NCBI GenBank assembly: GCA_964503335.1
Contig: CAZCZZ010000063.1
Coordinates: 1-23,682, forward strand
Source of the DNA: CAZCZZ01 sp964503335
Lineage (GTDB): Bacteria; Verrucomicrobiota; Kiritimatiellia; CAIVKH01
DNA: 23,682 nucleotides
Direction: 5' to 3'
Part shown: positions 1 through 8,058 of the stretch, in pieces
How the letters are laid out: each line of letters starts with the position of its first letter
How positions within the stretch are numbered: the first letter of the stretch is position 1
Program-made: the position numbers and the translations under genes
The notes under the pieces: model-generated
Told to the model about the DNA's origin: nothing
Databases searched by the model: none
Seen by the model: the letters and a program-made list of their open reading frames with translations, nothing else

Positions 1-46
1 ACTCATAAGCCCTTGGTCGGGAGTTCAACTCTCCCCCCAGCCACCA
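1..46 (+). tRNA. tRNA with CAU anticodon (Met or Ile2), 3' part only
   Basis: The 3' part of a tRNA cut by the window edge. Counting back from the T-arm gives loop CTCATAA at 2-8 with anticodon CAT at 4-6, a five-base variable loop TGGTC (14-18), T stem GGGAG/CTCCC (19-23/31-35) around loop TTCAACT, acceptor strand CCCAGCC (36-42), discriminator A43 and encoded CCA at 44-46. CAU fits elongator Met, initiator Met or lysidine-modified Ile2. Base 1 (position 31, A) faces G9 (position 39), so the three G-C pairs usual for initiator tRNA are not visible. The 5' half is needed to decide the identity. Confidence 0.85.
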
Positions 47-138
47 CCCTTCGCAAAGGCTGCGGGTGGCGAGCCACCTTCAGGCGGCCTGCGCGGTTTT
101 CAGTCGTGATGAGGGGCGCGCTTCTATAGCATCACGCT

Positions 139-2748
139 ATGTCTCGGAGGCTCATGGGACGATTCCTCAGGCGGGTTTTACCTTTTGTTGCTGTTTGCGT
201 ACTTGTGGGCGGATTCATCGGGTCCGGTCCTCGGGGGCGGTCGGCTGATGAGACATTGAGCAGACCGCCGGAGCCGGCGATCAGTACCCTGCCATCGACA
301 CTTTCAAATTCATCTCACCCCGTTTCGACAGGTCGGATCACCGAATCAGCTGCGCGAGACTGGCGTGCGGTTTCCGTGGGTGGTGATTTTGAGATTCCGG
401 TTTCTCCTGATGATGTGATTCGAGTTCGGGTCACCCATCGCTCGGGCGACGGCGGGCGCGAGGTGTTGACGGGGCGAGTGCTGAGCGGCGGGTCGGTGGG
501 GATGCGGTGGGTCGGTGAGTCCTTCGACGGAGTGGTTCGGATTCCGGATCGAAATGTTGCTTATAAACTTTCGGTCGACGGGCAAGGCGAGATAACGGCG
601 ACGAAGATGCGGCTTTCCGACCTTGTGTGCGCGAAGCCGGTCGTTCGCGAGGATGGGTCGGCGGTCTTCGGTTTGCCGCGGCCAACGAATGAGACGTATC
701 TGGCGACGTTGCGTGCGTTGCCTCGTCCACCGGGAGTCGTTCCCGTTCTCCGGAGCCGGCCTTCGGCCACGGCGGCGATCTACCTCGATTTCGATGGTGA
801 GACGGTGAACGACGGTGCGTGGTCGGGCAGCACCATCGTTGCACCGGCGGCGCGCTTGAACGACAGCCAGATCTACGAGGTGTGGCAGCGCGTGTCGCAG
901 GATTTCAATTCGTTCGACGTCAACGTGACGACCTCTCTGGCCGACTACAACAATGCTCCGGTCAACACGCGGACGCATTGCATCATCACCGAGAACGACG
1001 CCGCGGCGCCGGGCTCGGGCGGCGTGGCGTATATCGGGTCCTTCAACGGCTCGAGCTCCTGGATCTGCTGGGCCTTTCTCGACACGGATGCGAAGCCTTG
1101 CGCCGAGGTGATCTCGCACGAGGTGGGTCACACGCTGGGGCTGCTCCACGACGGGCGAACGTCGCCTGCGGAGGAATACTACGGCGGCCATGGGTCGGGC
1201 GAGACGGGATGGGCGCCGATCATGGGCGTCGGCTACTACCAGAACCTCGTCCAGTGGAGCCGCGGCGAGTACCTGAACGCGAACCGGACGGAAAACGACC
1301 TGAGCATCATGGATGTCTACGTGGACTTCATTGCAGACGACCATGGCAACACCACGGGCACGGCGAGCGCGATCGTCGGCGACGCCGCGACGGGCGTGAT
1401 CGAGCGCAACACGGACTTCGATGTCTTTTCCGTTTCGCTCACGTCCGGAACGTACACGATTTATCTCCAGCCCAACGCGTACGGGAATCTCGACGCCTTG
1501 CTCGAAGTGATCAACGGAAGCGGCGTCGTTGTGACGTCTGCGAATCCGGTACTGCAACTCGCGGCATCGGCGGATCTCGTGCTGGCTTCTGACCAGACGG
1601 TGTATTTCCGGGTCAGCGGCGTCGGCAAGACACCCGTGCTGGGCGATGGATATTCAAACTACGGCTGCCTGGGCGGATACACCCTCTTCGGTTTCGGCAA
1701 CCAGGAGCAGCCGCCTTCGGCGCCGAACGGATTGTTCATTCGCCGCATTTCGGGGTCGCGGCTCGAGGTGAACTGGCAGGCCAGCCTCGGGGCGGACGGC
1801 TATCTCCTCTATCGCGATGGCAATCTCATCATTACAACGACGGCTACGGTGTGGGTGGACGCGGGGCTTACACCCGCGACGCTGTATGCCTACCAGGTCA
1901 GCGCGAGCAACGAATTCGGGACCAGCGCGCTGTCGACGGCGGTGGAGATCACCACGCCGGGCGCCGATGAATTCATCATGGACGGCCAGCCGGACTTCAG
2001 CGGGTACCTTCTTTCGAATCCGGGCATGGTGATTTACGCTGCGGTGCGGAGCAACCGGTTCTATGTGTCCACCTGGTCGCCCGGCAATTTCGGCGTCGGC
2101 TTCGGCAGCGATCATCACATCCTCGTTTCCGACGTCTTGCTGAACACGGCCACCACGCCCGCGCCATGGGCCAAGGCTGGATTCTTGGCGATCCCGGGCA
2201 ACAAGCCGTTCCTGGCGGGTGAGGAATCGTCCGACTATGCGGGGTGGTTCAACACGACGGGTGATGCGAACCTGTTCAAGTGGCCGAACAATACGCGTCA
2301 GTTGGAAGGCAGCTTCGACATGGTTGCCGAATTCGGTGCGGTGCCGGAAACGATCTATGTCGCGGCGATCGCCTATGGCACCGCGGATGGCGGCGGCGTG
2401 AACGCCCAGGCCCCGGCGGCGACGACGGCCAACAACAACCTTGAGCCGACGGAGTTTCTCGCCATACCCGTGAGCCAGATCCGCGATTCCGGCTTGTACG
2501 GCGTGTACGACATCCTGTCACCCGCGAGCGGTTTCGCCATCCGTTCCTACGACAAGACGAATCAGTTCAAGATGGGTTGGCTCACCGTCCCGGGCGCGAC
2601 GATCCGGTTGTACCGTCAGACCAACCGCATCGACGACGTGTGGCAACAGCTTAGCTCGCAGACCGCGACCGCCGGCCAGTGGGGCATGTCCTATACGGAT
2701 ACGAATGCGCCGGTCGGCGCGGGGTTTTACCGGCTTGGCAATCCGTAG
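139..2748 (+). CDS. Secreted metzincin-type zinc metalloprotease with PPC-like and FN3 domains
   Basis: An 869-residue exported protein. The N-terminus has a basic stretch and a hydrophobic core (about residues 10-28), a signal peptide. After a long propeptide-like region a catalytic domain begins near residue 213. It carries the metzincin motif HExxHxxGxxHD (H327, E328, H331, G334, H337, D338) and a downstream Met362 in a GxxxPIMG context that fits the Met-turn. Residues about 397-492 resemble a bacterial pre-peptidase C-terminal (PPC) beta domain, and about 525-608 a fibronectin type III domain. Residues 610-869 are beta-rich and unassigned. ATG 154 follows GGAGG (146-150) by only three bases and is an alternative start to 139. 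Likely role: extracellular or envelope-associated proteolysis; the substrate cannot be inferred. There is no PEP-CTERM or T9SS tail. Confidence 0.8.
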   Translation: MSRRLMGRFLRRVLPFVAVCVLVGGFIGSGPRGRSADETLSRPPEPAISTLPSTLSNSSHPVSTGRITESAARDWRAVSVGGDFEIPVSPDDVIRVRVTHRSGDGGREVLTGRVLSGGSVGMRWVGESFDGVVRIPDRNVAYKLSVDGQGEITATKMRLSDLVCAKPVVREDGSAVFGLPRPTNETYLATLRALPRPPGVVPVLRSRPSATAAIYLDFDGETVNDGAWSGSTIVAPAARLNDSQIYEVWQRVSQDFNSFDVNVTTSLADYNNAPVNTRTHCIITENDAAAPGSGGVAYIGSFNGSSSWICWAFLDTDAKPCAEVISHEVGHTLGLLHDGRTSPAEEYYGGHGSGETGWAPIMGVGYYQNLVQWSRGEYLNANRTENDLSIMDVYVDFIADDHGNTTGTASAIVGDAATGVIERNTDFDVFSVSLTSGTYTIYLQPNAYGNLDALLEVINGSGVVVTSANPVLQLAASADLVLASDQTVYFRVSGVGKTPVLGDGYSNYGCLGGYTLFGFGNQEQPPSAPNGLFIRRISGSRLEVNWQASLGADGYLLYRDGNLIITTTATVWVDAGLTPATLYAYQVSASNEFGTSALSTAVEITTPGADEFIMDGQPDFSGYLLSNPGMVIYAAVRSNRFYVSTWSPGNFGVGFGSDHHILVSDVLLNTATTPAPWAKAGFLAIPGNKPFLAGEESSDYAGWFNTTGDANLFKWPNNTRQLEGSFDMVAEFGAVPETIYVAAIAYGTADGGGVNAQAPAATTANNNLEPTEFLAIPVSQIRDSGLYGVYDILSPASGFAIRSYDKTNQFKMGWLTVPGATIRLYRQTNRIDDVWQQLSSQTATAGQWGMSYTDTNAPVGAGFYRLGNP

Positions 2749-2780
2749 ATCGGAAGCGTGCTCGGCCCCCGGGGCCTCGT

Positions 2781-2808
2781 GACCCGTGACCCGTAATCCG
2801 TAGTCCGC
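2781..2808 (+). repeat. Four-unit tandem 7-mer repeat
   Basis: Units GACCCGT, GACCCGT, AATCCGT and AGTCCGC lie head to tail in the 88-bp gap between two convergent genes. The first two are identical and the others differ at two to three positions. A 13-nt GC palindrome GGCCCCCGGGGCC sits just before them at 2764-2776. No T-tract follows, so an ordinary rho-independent terminator is not supported. Confidence 0.6.
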
Positions 2809-2836
2809 ATGGAGCGCGGAGCTATGCGACGCGTCT

Positions 2837-4834
2837 TCACTGGACAACCGGGGACTTCCGGCGTCGCTCTCTATGCATTCGCTGCCGTCGGGTGAGCCAC
2901 ACCGCGACGCCGAGGGCGAGGAGGGTGAGTGTGCCGGGTTCAGGGACGGTGGTCAGGACGATGTCGTTGCCGTCGCCGCCTTGATAGCTGATGCGCAGGT
3001 TGTGGATCTGGCCGTTGTACGTGGTTGCGACGGTGGCGCCTTCGGCGAGACCGAAGAACGTTCCGGCAACAGGAGCAGATCCGTTGTTGAGCACGATCAC
3101 GAAGCTGTCGCTGTGCACGGTGGCAAAACCAAGGCGCAGGGACAACTGGGGCGCATCGAGCGTGATCTGGCCGTTGGCGACGACCTGGTCGTATTCCGTT
3201 GCCGCGGTCAGGCCGTTGAGTTGCAGCCGCAGCGTGGCGGTGGAGGAGAACACGATGCTGGTCGCGCTCAGATTCAAGACGTCGCTCGTGTCCAGTCCCG
3301 GGTCAAGCAGCCCATGGATGTTCAGCGTACCCAGGGATCCGGAGCCGCCGAAGGTGGCGCCGGACGATACATTCACGGTGAGGTCCGGGTCGTTCATGTT
3401 GTAGCGGACTTCACCTTCCTCGACATTCAACGTCGTGCCTGCCGCGATGGATCCACCTGCAATCGTGAGGCTGTTGGTGCCGTGCTTCGACAGGTCGGCG
3501 TTCAACTCGAGATTGCTCACGGTCAATGCAGACTCGGTGTGCAGGTTTGCGTCTACGTCGACGATGAGATCTCCCGCAAAGACCTGATCGGAATGCTGCA
3601 CAGTCCAGGTGCCCCCCGGGAGCACGTCGAACAGGATGGTGCCCGGCAGGTTCTGGCTGCTGGATGTAATGAAGTTCACGTTCTGGATGCTGACGGAGTC
3701 CAGGCTTGTATCGTCGGTGGGCGAAGCATCGAATCCCGGCTCAAATTCGACCGTGCCCGTGCCGTCGCCCCGAAGGCGAAGCGGCTGGCCGTTACCGCTG
3801 CCATCATGCGTTGAATCCAGCGTCGCGCTGCTCCCGACGACGATGCGTCCGCCGTCCTGCACGACCAGCCAGTTGTCGGCATTCGACCCGTCGCCATCCC
3901 ACGGGCCGAGCAGATAGACCACCGTCCCTGGACCCTTGGCGCCCAGCACGGGGTCTGTATTCGTGTGATGCTGGGGCACGATTGCGGCGTGTACAACAGA
4001 AGTCCTTCCGTTTGCGAAGTGGAGGCCGTCATGGAATACGTTGCTGTTCAGCGTGCCCGAATCGGAATCACCGATTCTCAGCACGGAGTTCGTCGTGTCC
4101 AGGTAATCGCCCGTGATAAAAACACCCAGATCGTCGGGCAGGCTGAGCGTGGACGCGCTGCCGAGCGTGAGTTGCCCCGGATCATATCGATAGTTGTTTC
4201 CAGCGGTGATGTTCGCGGTCGCGTTGTTGCTGACGGTCAGCGACGAGGTGGCCAGCGTGCGTCCGTTCGCGGACGCGCCGGACCGGTTTGCGTTGATGGT
4301 GACGGAACCCGAGACGGTGACATGCTGTGAGAAGATCGTATCGAAATCGTTCCGGAGATTCAGCGTCGTCCCGCCCGACATCACGATCTCGCCCTGGCCG
4401 AGCGCGTTGGAGCTGTTGAGCTGAAGTGTGCCTTCCTGAATCCGTGCGGTACCGCTGAAGTTGCCCGAACCGCTCGCGCTGATCGTGCCGTTGCCGCGCT
4501 TCGCCCAGTCCACGGATCCATCCACACCATCCGTGACGGTCAGGGTCCGCGAGGAGGTGTCGATCACATAGGACGTGACTTCAAAGATGAGCGAGTTGAT
4601 CGCGAGCGAAGCGCCCAGCGTCACCGTTCCAGCCGTGCCGCCGAACTGCGCATCATTCGTTGAAGCGTGCGAAATGTTGTTCGTGCCGTTCCACCAGGAC
4701 GTGCGTGATGCATTCCATGTTCCGGATCCGCCCTGCGGATCGGAGGTGGAATCATTCGGGTCCCACATGACCAGGTCTGCATGACATAGATTCAATGACA
4801 AGCATGCCAATACGGCACACGAAAACTTCCACAC
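2837..4834 (-). CDS. Beta-strand-repeat (autotransporter-associated) PEP-CTERM protein
   Basis: A surface or exported protein of about 665 residues. It has a hydrophobic signal peptide, then a Gly/Ser/Thr/Asn-rich body. The opening TW..WW.. segment and repeated G(T/S)L.L.G...L blocks are typical of autotransporter-associated beta-strand (passenger beta-helix) proteins. The C-terminus has VPEPGT, a hydrophobic segment and a basic tail, the PEP-CTERM signal recognised by exosortase. I prefer the GTG at 4834: AGGGGGA lies seven bases upstream and the signal peptide follows directly; a TTG at 4852 would add six residues. No C-terminal autotransporter barrel is present, so export probably uses Sec plus exosortase processing encoded elsewhere. 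It converges on the protease gene. Confidence 0.85.
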   Translation of the reverse strand: MWKFSCAVLACLSLNLCHADLVMWDPNDSTSDPQGGSGTWNASRTSWWNGTNNISHASTNDAQFGGTAGTVTLGASLAINSLIFEVTSYVIDTSSRTLTVTDGVDGSVDWAKRGNGTISASGSGNFSGTARIQEGTLQLNSSNALGQGEIVMSGGTTLNLRNDFDTIFSQHVTVSGSVTINANRSGASANGRTLATSSLTVSNNATANITAGNNYRYDPGQLTLGSASTLSLPDDLGVFITGDYLDTTNSVLRIGDSDSGTLNSNVFHDGLHFANGRTSVVHAAIVPQHHTNTDPVLGAKGPGTVVYLLGPWDGDGSNADNWLVVQDGGRIVVGSSATLDSTHDGSGNGQPLRLRGDGTGTVEFEPGFDASPTDDTSLDSVSIQNVNFITSSSQNLPGTILFDVLPGGTWTVQHSDQVFAGDLIVDVDANLHTESALTVSNLELNADLSKHGTNSLTIAGGSIAAGTTLNVEEGEVRYNMNDPDLTVNVSSGATFGGSGSLGTLNIHGLLDPGLDTSDVLNLSATSIVFSSTATLRLQLNGLTAATEYDQVVANGQITLDAPQLSLRLGFATVHSDSFVIVLNNGSAPVAGTFFGLAEGATVATTYNGQIHNLRISYQGGDGNDIVLTTVPEPGTLTLLALGVAVWLTRRQRMHRERRRKSPVVQ

Positions 4835-5067
4835 GACACGTCCCCCTGACAAAACTTCAACGAAGCATCACGGAGACTGTCTTAGCAGACGGTATACCAC
4901 GGTCGACAGATGATCTGTAACCGATTGTCATCGAACTATTTGCGACATTCTCATTTCCGGCGAAGCGGGCGAGCGTGGGCAAAATGGTGCCGATTGGCAC
5001 ACGAGAGTGTTCGTTGTTGTACCGAATCAATGCGCATAGCCGTCATTGCCGGCGCCAGTGAGCATTC
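4835..5067. other. Divergent intergenic region upstream of recN
   Basis: Spacer between the divergent PEP-CTERM and recN genes. Short frames here lack ribosome sites and family resemblance, so I see no gene. It should hold the promoter of the minus-strand gene; no strong sigma70 box pair stands out. Confidence 0.4.
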
Positions 5068-5113
5068 TTCCAATCCTTGGAATTGAGCTTGCCCGGGATT
5101 TCCAATCGTTGGA
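5068..5113. promoter_or_regulatory. Twin palindromes upstream of recN (candidate operator)
   Basis: TTCCAATCCTTGGAA (5068-5082) is a perfect inverted repeat TTCCAA-TCC-TTGGAA. The related TTCCAATCGTTGGA (5100-5113) contains TCCAA-TCG-TTGGA. Over 14 bases they differ at one position and are offset by 32 bp, about three helical turns. The second copy ends 12 bp before the recN ATG, and its right arm overlaps the GGAG at 5111-5114 that probably serves as ribosome-binding site. A dimeric repressor such as LexA is a plausible binder, because recN is an SOS gene in many bacteria. That assignment is inference. Confidence 0.55.
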
Positions 5114-5125
5114 GATTGCGGCGCC

Positions 5126-6790
5126 ATGTTGGTCACACTTCGAGTCAAAAATCTTGCGCTGGTGGAAAGTGTCCGCGTCGATTTCGGGCCGGGCCTTAAC
5201 ATCATCACCGGCGAGACCGGCGCGGGAAAATCGATCCTGCTCGGCGCGCTGTCGCTGCTGCTGGGCGAGCGGGCGGACAAGAAGTACATCCGCACGGGCG
5301 CGGATGCGTGCGGGGCGGAGGCGCTGTTTGAGTTGAAGCGGCCCGCACCGATCAATGCCCTGCTCGAGGACGCGGGTGTTTCTCCCTGCGAGGATGGCCA
5401 GCTCGTGATCCGTCGCATCGTGAAGGCGAACGGGTCGAGCCAGAACATCATCAACGACAGTCCCGTTACGCTGCAGGTGCTCAAGCGGCTCGGCGAAGAG
5501 CTGATCGACATGCACGGGCCGCATGATCACCAGGCGCTGCTCAGCACGGAGTACCAGCTCGATGTGCTCGATGCCTACGGGCACACGGCGGAGGCGCGCG
5601 CGACGTATCGCGTGCAGTTCGACAAGCTACAGTCCCTGCTCGCGCGGAAGGCGGAGCTGGAGAGTGTGGGCAGCGATGTTTCGGGACAGATCGACCTCCT
5701 CAAATATCGCATCAGCGAAATCGAGGAAGCGGAGCCCGAGGAGGGCGAGGAAGAGAAGGTGCGACAGGAGCACCTCGTCGCCGGAAACGCGCAGCGCATT
5801 CTAGATGTCGGAGGCGGCATTGTGCAGGCGCTGACCGAAGGCGATGCCTCGGCGCTCGATGCGCTGGCGGGTGTGCAGCGACAGCTTGAAGAGCTCGAGC
5901 GGTTGATCCCGGAAGCGGCAACATGGAAGGCGGAGGCGAAGAGCGCCGCGATTGCCGTGAAGGAACTGGGCGGGACGATCAGCGACCGGCTGTCGCAGGT
6001 AGAAGCGGATCCCTCGCGACTGGCTTGGCTCGAAGAGCGCATGGCCGCGTACCAGAAGCTGCGGCGGAAATACGGCGGATCGATAACGGAGGTCCTTGCC
6101 ACGCTTGCCGAGGCGAAGGACAGGCTGAAGGACCTGGAGACGCGCGGCGAGCAACTCGGATTGCTGGAGCGCGAAATCGCATCGGTCACCAAGACGATGA
6201 CGAAGGCCGGCGAAGCACTTCGCGCCGCGCGGGCGGAGGTTTCGAAGAAGCTTGCGACCGCCATCACGCGCGAGTTGCGCGAACTGGGTTTTGCCCACGG
6301 CGGCTTCGCCGTCGAGCTCAAGCCCTCTGCGGAGCCCAAGGCCAGCGGACTTGACGATGTAGAGTTCGGGTTTGCGCCGAACGTGGGCGAAGCGATGAAG
6401 CCGCTGCGCGATATCGCGTCGAGCGGCGAAATCTCGCGCGTCATGCTGGCGACGAAGGTGGTGTTGTCCGGACACGACAAAGTGCCGGTCCTGATCTTTG
6501 ATGAAATCGACGCGAACATCGGCGGCGAAACCGGGAATGCTGTCGGCAGGAAACTGGAAGTGCTCGGCAAGAGCCACCAGGTGATCTGCATCACGCATCT
6601 TCCGCAGGTGGCGGTCCATGGAGCACAACATCACGCCGTCAGCAAGAAGGTGAAGGATGGACGCACAACGACCGACGTCCTGCCCCTCGACCAGGACACC
6701 CGCGTGGAAGAGATCGCCCGTATGCTCGGTGGACGCGACCTCACAAAGGTCACGCTGCAGCACGCGCGCGAAATGCTGAAAGCACGGTAA
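5126..6790 (+). CDS. recN: DNA repair protein RecN
   Basis: An SMC-like ATPase of 554 residues, the usual RecN length, acting in cytoplasmic double-strand-break repair by recombination. The N-terminus has the RecN opening with Walker A GETGAGKS (residues 29-36, K35) and the following GERADKK segment. Residues about 150-390 are charged and alpha-helical, as expected for the coiled-coil arms. The C-terminal ATPase half has the signature SSGEISRVMLATK, Walker B LIFDEID (D459, E460) and the H-loop region ITHLPQVA. The start is supported by the conserved N-terminus and by GGAG at 5111-5114, somewhat distant. The gene stands alone, with a twin palindrome upstream and a paired-hairpin element downstream. 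Confidence 0.97.
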   Translation: MLVTLRVKNLALVESVRVDFGPGLNIITGETGAGKSILLGALSLLLGERADKKYIRTGADACGAEALFELKRPAPINALLEDAGVSPCEDGQLVIRRIVKANGSSQNIINDSPVTLQVLKRLGEELIDMHGPHDHQALLSTEYQLDVLDAYGHTAEARATYRVQFDKLQSLLARKAELESVGSDVSGQIDLLKYRISEIEEAEPEEGEEEKVRQEHLVAGNAQRILDVGGGIVQALTEGDASALDALAGVQRQLEELERLIPEAATWKAEAKSAAIAVKELGGTISDRLSQVEADPSRLAWLEERMAAYQKLRRKYGGSITEVLATLAEAKDRLKDLETRGEQLGLLEREIASVTKTMTKAGEALRAARAEVSKKLATAITRELRELGFAHGGFAVELKPSAEPKASGLDDVEFGFAPNVGEAMKPLRDIASSGEISRVMLATKVVLSGHDKVPVLIFDEIDANIGGETGNAVGRKLEVLGKSHQVICITHLPQVAVHGAQHHAVSKKVKDGRTTTDVLPLDQDTRVEEIARMLGGRDLTKVTLQHAREMLKAR

Positions 6791-6798
6791 TGCGCAAT

Positions 6799-6853
6799 GG
6801 GTGGGGCGGCTTCGACGAAGCCGCCGCGGCGCTTTCATAGAAAGCGCCCTACC
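6799..6853. repeat. Paired-hairpin REP/BIME-like element
   Basis: Two perfect 9-bp hairpins with 3-nt loops lie side by side: GGCGGCTTC-gac-GAAGCCGCC (6805-6825) and GGCGCTTTC-ata-GAAAGCGCC (6828-6848). They are enclosed by imperfect outer arms GGTGGGG (6800-6806) and CCCTACC (6847-6853). The arrangement is symmetrical and resembles bacterial interspersed palindromic elements. It lies between the convergent ends of recN and the LacI-type gene and could end transcription from both sides, but it lacks T-tracts. Confidence 0.65.
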
Positions 6854-6873
6854 TACCCGCCCGCTGCTTGCGG

Positions 6874-7896
6874 CTACAAGGGCCGGACCGAGGATCTTTC
6901 GATCAGCCTGCAGGGTAGCGATGTTTCCACGCGACGGCTGGCGCCATCAATGGAAAGCATGGATATGGCGGACTCGGCCATCTGGCGGAGAGGCTGCTCC
7001 ATGGTGGTCAGGCGTGGCTGGAGATAGGGTGTCACAGCGTCGTTTTCCACGCCGATGACGGACAGATCGTTGGGTACGCGAATGTCGTACTCGTTGGTCA
7101 GGGCGTCGATGATGGAAAGTCCGGCGTGCTCCGCGAGGATCATGGCAGCCGTGCACTTTGAGCCCACGATCTGTTCCGCAATATCGCGTGGCCCCATCCG
7201 GGCGGCTTGCAGGACCAGTGGCGTGGACGAGTTGCCGAGGGAGGATCGATACGCCTCGATCCGGGCCTTGGAACACCAGCGGCAATCCTCATCCACGACG
7301 AGAACGACCCGGGTGTGGCCGAGTCCGCGGACATGCTGTATCGCCGTGCGCGTCTCGTCCGCATGATCGGCGTGCACGGCATGCCAACCGGGTCGCCCGG
7401 GCTTCATATTCACCAGGACACGCGGGACGCCGGGAAGGTTTGTGAGACGATCGAGTGATTTCTCCTCAAGCCCCACGGCGATGAGGCCGTCCACGAGGTG
7501 CTCGGTCGCGAGCTGGATGGATTCCGTGGGAATGAATTCGGCAAGGTAGCCCGCGCGTGACGCTTCCCTCACAAGGTGGAGCAGCATCCTCGACATGCAG
7601 CCACCGCCTTCGAGATGTTCCAGCTTCTCGATGACGATACCGGCAACGCTCCGCTTGGTCACAAGCCGAGGCGTGTACCCGACACGTCGAGCAGCGGCAA
7701 GGACGCGCTCCCTCATCTGTGCGCTTACATGGGGCCGGTTGTTGAATACGCGCGAGACGGTGACGACGGAAACGTTGGCCTGTTCGGCCACGTCATAGAT
7801 ACCCGCGCCACCGTTCAGGTTGCGTCCGCGCTCCTCTGCGACGACTGGAGGGCGCCGCGCTTTCGGGGAAGGCCGGGCTGCTTTCTTCTTCATCAT
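6874..7896 (-). CDS. LacI/GalR-family transcriptional regulator
   Basis: A 340-residue DNA-binding regulator. Residues 1-31 are a basic, Pro/Arg-rich extension longer than usual. The helix-turn-helix follows at 33-78, with DVAEQANVSVVTVSRVFNN and a second half ending GYTPR. The rest is a periplasmic-binding-protein-like effector domain, with the typical D-GLI motif (HLVDGLIAVG) and a final strand pair near the C-terminus. The hinge after GYTPR is short and lacks the canonical Ala-Arg-x-Leu hinge-helix sequence. The start has two adjacent ATGs (7896 and 7893); I use the first. No sugar transporter or glycosidase is adjacent, so the effector is unknown. The promoter region carries AACGT repeats (7937-7956) that may serve autoregulation. 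Confidence 0.93.
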   Translation of the reverse strand: MMKKKAARPSPKARRPPVVAEERGRNLNGGAGIYDVAEQANVSVVTVSRVFNNRPHVSAQMRERVLAAARRVGYTPRLVTKRSVAGIVIEKLEHLEGGGCMSRMLLHLVREASRAGYLAEFIPTESIQLATEHLVDGLIAVGLEEKSLDRLTNLPGVPRVLVNMKPGRPGWHAVHADHADETRTAIQHVRGLGHTRVVLVVDEDCRWCSKARIEAYRSSLGNSSTPLVLQAARMGPRDIAEQIVGSKCTAAMILAEHAGLSIIDALTNEYDIRVPNDLSVIGVENDAVTPYLQPRLTTMEQPLRQMAESAISMLSIDGASRRVETSLPCRLIERSSVRPL

Positions 7897-7936
7897 CGTA
7901 TTATCCCGATATTAAGTCGAACGTGGCCCTCGTCGG

Positions 7937-7956
7937 AACGTTCTAACGTTAACGTG
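7937..7956. promoter_or_regulatory. AACGT repeats/palindrome upstream of the LacI-type gene
   Basis: AACGTT (7937-7942), AACGTT (7945-7950) and AACGTG (7951-7956) form three close repeats that include the perfect palindrome ACGTTAACGT (7946-7955). It lies about 50 bp upstream of the regulator's start and about 100 bp upstream of the divergent DUF6941-like gene. It could be a regulator-binding site; no direct evidence says which protein binds. Confidence 0.4.
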
Positions 7957-8058
7957 TGACAAACGCAAGCATCCCCGTCCCGTATCGGTTCGGACGACGG
8001 GAAAGACGGGGCGATCTCGTGTTTGCAACGAATCGCCCGCTGGGTCATAGTACCGGGG

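Noticed and set aside
44..69. Terminator for the tRNA (CCACCC...GGGTGG hairpin)
   Set aside because: The stem is short with a large internal loop and no T-tract, and it overlaps the CCA end.
346..1557. Long open frame on the minus strand, antisense to the metalloprotease gene
   Set aside because: Arg/His-rich translation without domain sense, created by high GC codon usage of the true gene.
5575..6838. Two long minus-strand frames opposite recN
   Set aside because: Translations are Ser/Arg- or Arg/Leu-rich shadows; recN on the plus strand has all its motifs.
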